A stretch of DNA of 64,000 nucleotides from an uncultured Muribaculaceae bacterium (GTDB taxonomy: Bacteria; Bacteroidota; Bacteroidia; Bacteroidales; Muribaculaceae): the NCBI GenBank assembly GCA_910587235.1, contig CAJUKD010000001.1, positions 124,001 to 188,000 on the forward strand. Reading direction: 5' to 3'. The notes beneath the pieces were generated by a model. The model was not told the DNA's origin. It saw nothing but the letters and a program-made list of their open reading frames with translations, and ran no database searches. The translations under genes and the position numbers were made by a program. Position 1 is the stretch's first letter; each line of letters starts with the position of its first letter. Of this stretch, positions 62,501 to 64,000 are shown piece after piece.

Positions 62501-63924
62501 AGATACGGGACCGCTTTGGTACAGACCTTGCAATAGCTTCAATTTCAGCGCCCGAACGCTTGAAAGCCGGAAATTCGGCAGATATCCGTGTTGATTATGC
62601 CAACTACGGACTAAACGATGCCGACGGAGTTGTAATCGAACTTTATGCCGACGGAACGAAAATCGATGAAAAGAAGTTCGACAAACTCTTGACCGATGCA
62701 AAATGCACTACGGCGTTTACCGTTATGCACAATGTAACCTCCCCTGAGCGGATTGAATACCATGCCGGCATCAAAACAGAAGGCGACATGGAAACCGGAA
62801 ACAACGCCTCTGCGAAAGTGTCAATAATAACCACATTCCCCAACTATCCGACCGTGTCGGATCTCATTGCCACATATACCGAAGAGGCATCAAAAACTAT
62901 AAACCTCGCGTGGAGCGCACCCGACATGAACGCCATTTTCAACGACGACATGACCGAAGACTTCGAAAAAGGACGTACATGGACGAATGAAAACCTCGAC
63001 GGTTGGACATTTGTCGACAATGACAATTACGGCATTTACGGGTTCAACTTCTTTGAAGTGCCCGATTATGCGCCGCAACCGCTCTCACAACAGTCATGGT
63101 GGATTATCGATGATTCCTATGAGCCTCTGAGCCAGCATTTCAGCGATCCGCGATTCTACAAGGCTCATTCCGGTCACAAATATCTTGTATCAATGGCCGT
63201 TACCGACAACGAATACACTCCGAAACGCAGCGATGACTGGGCAATATCACCCCGCCTCAACGGTCAGGCGCAGACCATTTCGTTCTGGGCCGGCTCGATG
63301 CTCTCCGATGCACTTGAAAGCATGGAGGTTCTCTACTCAACCGAAGGAACAGATATAGGCGACTTCAAATCTGTGACAGTCTTCAATAATATCCCCTGGG
63401 AGTGGAAACAATACTATTTCGATGTGCCTGAAGGAACTAACCATTTCGCCCTGAGATGTATAACCCGCGACGGATATATACTGATGGTCGACGATGTGAA
63501 CTTCACCCCTGCAAATAATGCAACCAGCCTCGAAATCGTAGGCTATAACATCTATTGCAACGGCAAAAAAATCAATGAAGCCCCGGTAAACGCCCTTTCA
63601 TATAGCGACCTGAACGGTTCTGACAGAAACGCAGTCTATAATGTAACTGCCATATATTCCGGACGTGGCGAATCAATGTTCTCCAATGACGCCATACCGG
63701 GCCTAAGCGGCATAGACACAACATTAAAATCGGCACTATCCATCACGACCGTGCAAGGAGAGATTATCATCACCAATGCCGAACGTGTGCATATTTCAAT
63801 ATGCAGCGTCGACGGACGCACAATCTATTCAGCAGCAGGCAATGTCATTGACTGCATTGCAGTGCCGGCAGGCGTCTATATCGTAGTCGCAGGCGAGCAC
63901 ACCCGTAAAGTCGTGGTTAAATAA
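59530..63924 (+). CDS. large secreted adhesin-like protein with T9SS sorting domain
   Basis: Extracellular multi-domain protein of unknown ligand. The 1464 residues begin with a signal peptide (MKQLIITCLAVAATAATLSAQ). Residues about 25-275 look like a beta-propeller or sandwich region. FN3-like modules lie near 280-470, 630-720 and 725-830. Three repeats resemble the cleaved-adhesin/MAM-type domains of Porphyromonas gingipains: about 474-620 (DDWLITPPLNMRSG), 832-997, and 1140-1327 (DDWAISPRLNG). A CARDB-like module is near 997-1103. The last 65 residues form a type A Por-secretion sorting domain (VHISICSVDGRTIYS...VPAGVYIVVAGEHTRKVVVK). Export by T9SS and surface attachment are inferred. The gene is complete, isolated, and AT-richer than the genes up to 58.4 kb. 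Confidence 0.88.
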   Translation: MKQLIITCLAVAATAATLSAQSPNLCGSVIGSSGLESGVYQIPTESDKSFKLLGSTEKATGGGVLCDGVYYVHELDNSMSFYGNARGHAYDIDSWVKLNSAYISGSPSAIFMVSDYAVEPGSNKIFGCAPNASRDGFELNTYIFNPVSTNSECTMIAALDNQLGAMAFDKNGQLYGIDQAGTLYKVDKTSGSLTAVGATSITAKADGAFINYIHSSAVIDPQTGKMYWSVLAENGNSALYEVNLENAQATKLRDFDAGTEVNGLCIMEPEANPQAPAAATDLSVDFASASLSGTIEFKAPGKTYAGDNMEEDLSFRVLANDVEIAKGRVYAKAVKTQPITVAEKGDYELKVICANAYGEGPAAKLKATIGYAAPATPLVTAKATSTAYSSSVQLQWEPVTTTADGADLGNVQVSYRVVRYPDEVVIEESTTSTSVYDWNIPQGLNLYRYGVTAIALSTPSEEGLSPKVVTGLAQLPYQESFTDENVTDFYTIIDANNDGKTWSFYSGDMTAEASSEADADDWLITPPLNMRSGNYYKISIDVRARSSQTPGKFEVKFGSAPSSEAMTETVIEPKVVAIDNGKYDTYSGIVKATSSGAGHIGVHALTEAGNWWLLATNLRVSAPYESSVPQAPSELKVVPAKSGALTAEVSCIAPDQTLDGSTIGTLEKIEIFRNGTLVKTFDNPTPGDPVAFSDAVSEKGNYTYTAVATNWSGSGLEIETKTFIGINQPAPPASAMAYETGNMGEVTVEWEPATTYIDGSPLDPDNVTYNIWTTINGVDTKIKDNLRGTSTTFQIMLPDEPQLFWSFGVTAQTEAGENLQAAMCDQIPVGMPYEAPFEESFANLQTEHMWVRGGSDQMTYWDFASANTFEEVKPQDADNGMIAMFGNYLDSKGHLYSAKISLDGLTKPTLTFYLFNLVDPAHADDNTVEVYIKGSAEKDFSKIETYTLSDFKTEGWHRVEMNLDTWKGQSVQVMFIGTIKHFQYIHLDNIQIRDRFGTDLAIASISAPERLKAGNSADIRVDYANYGLNDADGVVIELYADGTKIDEKKFDKLLTDAKCTTAFTVMHNVTSPERIEYHAGIKTEGDMETGNNASAKVSIITTFPNYPTVSDLIATYTEEASKTINLAWSAPDMNAIFNDDMTEDFEKGRTWTNENLDGWTFVDNDNYGIYGFNFFEVPDYAPQPLSQQSWWIIDDSYEPLSQHFSDPRFYKAHSGHKYLVSMAVTDNEYTPKRSDDWAISPRLNGQAQTISFWAGSMLSDALESMEVLYSTEGTDIGDFKSVTVFNNIPWEWKQYYFDVPEGTNHFALRCITRDGYILMVDDVNFTPANNATSLEIVGYNIYCNGKKINEAPVNALSYSDLNGSDRNAVYNVTAIYSGRGESMFSNDAIPGLSGIDTTLKSALSITTVQGEIIITNAERVHISICSVDGRTIYSAAGNVIDCIAVPAGVYIVVAGEHTRKVVVK

Positions 63925-63947
63925 CACATCTGTAATCCGTACGAACA

Positions 63948-63984
63948 TCAGGGCATGCAAGCTTCTATGGCTTGCATGCCCTGA
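63948..63984 (+). terminator. perfect 15-bp hairpin after the T9SS cargo gene
   Basis: TCAGGGCATGCAAGC (63948-63962) pairs perfectly with GCTTGCATGCCCTGA (63970-63984) around a 7-nt loop, 24 bp after the stop codon. Only a weak T-rich tail (ending TTTT at 63997-64000) follows. It is probably a transcription end signal or 3' stabiliser, and may act on both strands. Confidence 0.65.
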
Positions 63985-64000
63985 CTTCATAATATGTTTT

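Noticed and set aside
1..64000. CRISPR arrays, tRNA/rRNA genes, insertion sequences, prophage, riboswitches
   Set aside because: Looked for by eye in all gaps and found none: no evenly spaced repeats, no cloverleaf or CCA ends, no transposase or phage genes. Gaps are all below 300 bp.

Overview
This window reads as chromosome from a gut-type Bacteroidales, most likely in or near the Muribaculaceae. The clues are direct but not decisive. Upstream regions repeatedly carry the Bacteroidota -7 element TAnnTTTG, Shine-Dalgarno sequences are largely absent, and there is a GH13 amylase beside a membrane-spanning TPR/HTH regulator in the style of starch-utilisation loci. The purH-mreB-mreC-mreD-mrdA-rodA order, lipoprotein and SPI signal peptides, and a protein with a Por-secretion (T9SS) C-terminal sorting domain point the same way. 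Genes are packed tightly, with many ATGA or TGATG overlaps. I see no tRNA, rRNA, CRISPR array, insertion sequence or prophage. No stretch without a gene exceeds 300 bases.

Layout. 1-4.0 kb (minus): a 3'-truncated secreted alpha-amylase and its probable SusR-like regulator. 4.1-11.5 kb (minus): the rod-shape/elongasome cluster headed by purH. 11.5-16.5 kb (minus): thiL, punA, lpxK, sppA. 16.7-24.2 kb (plus): sodB, a three-gene RND efflux pump (adaptor, pump, TolC channel) and gluQ. 24.1-32.4 kb (minus): a compact operon dedA-rpe-ftsK-lolA-trxB-ybaK-aroC-radical SAM. 32.5-37.4 kb: a zinc-type CDF exporter, a secreted MINPP/phytase-like phosphatase, an orphan 81-residue protein ending in a sliding-clamp-binding pentapeptide, and a PagL-like acyloxyacyl hydrolase paired with a lipoprotein. 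37.4-45.4 kb (minus): a five-gene MacAB-type ABC export system followed by a response regulator and histidine kinase. 45.6-52.2 kb (plus): ispE, grpE, dnaJ, recJ, recQ. 52.2-58.4 kb (minus): a seven-gene overlapping operon (rfbA, two QdtA/FdtA-type cupins, a DegT aminotransferase, mtaB, a lipid A-type acyltransferase, a GT2 glycosyltransferase). 58.5-64 kb (plus): a Crp/Fnr-like regulator and a 1464-residue adhesin-like T9SS cargo.

Envelope biology dominates: peptidoglycan elongation, lipid A synthesis and remodelling (lpxK, LpxL-like, PagL-like), lipoprotein traffic (lolA), two TolC-based pumps, activated amino-sugar synthesis and a large surface protein. Most genes are conserved housekeeping genes. 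The strongest unexplained item is the 81-residue ORF at 34993-35238. It has its own well-formed promoter, and its last five residues (QLSLF) match the consensus beta-clamp-binding motif exactly. Also worth attention are a second cupin that has lost both catalytic histidines, two regulators whose promoters appear to start transcription at the start codon (leaderless), a Fis-type response regulator without the expected AAA+ domain, and the T9SS cargo next to a Crp-like regulator.
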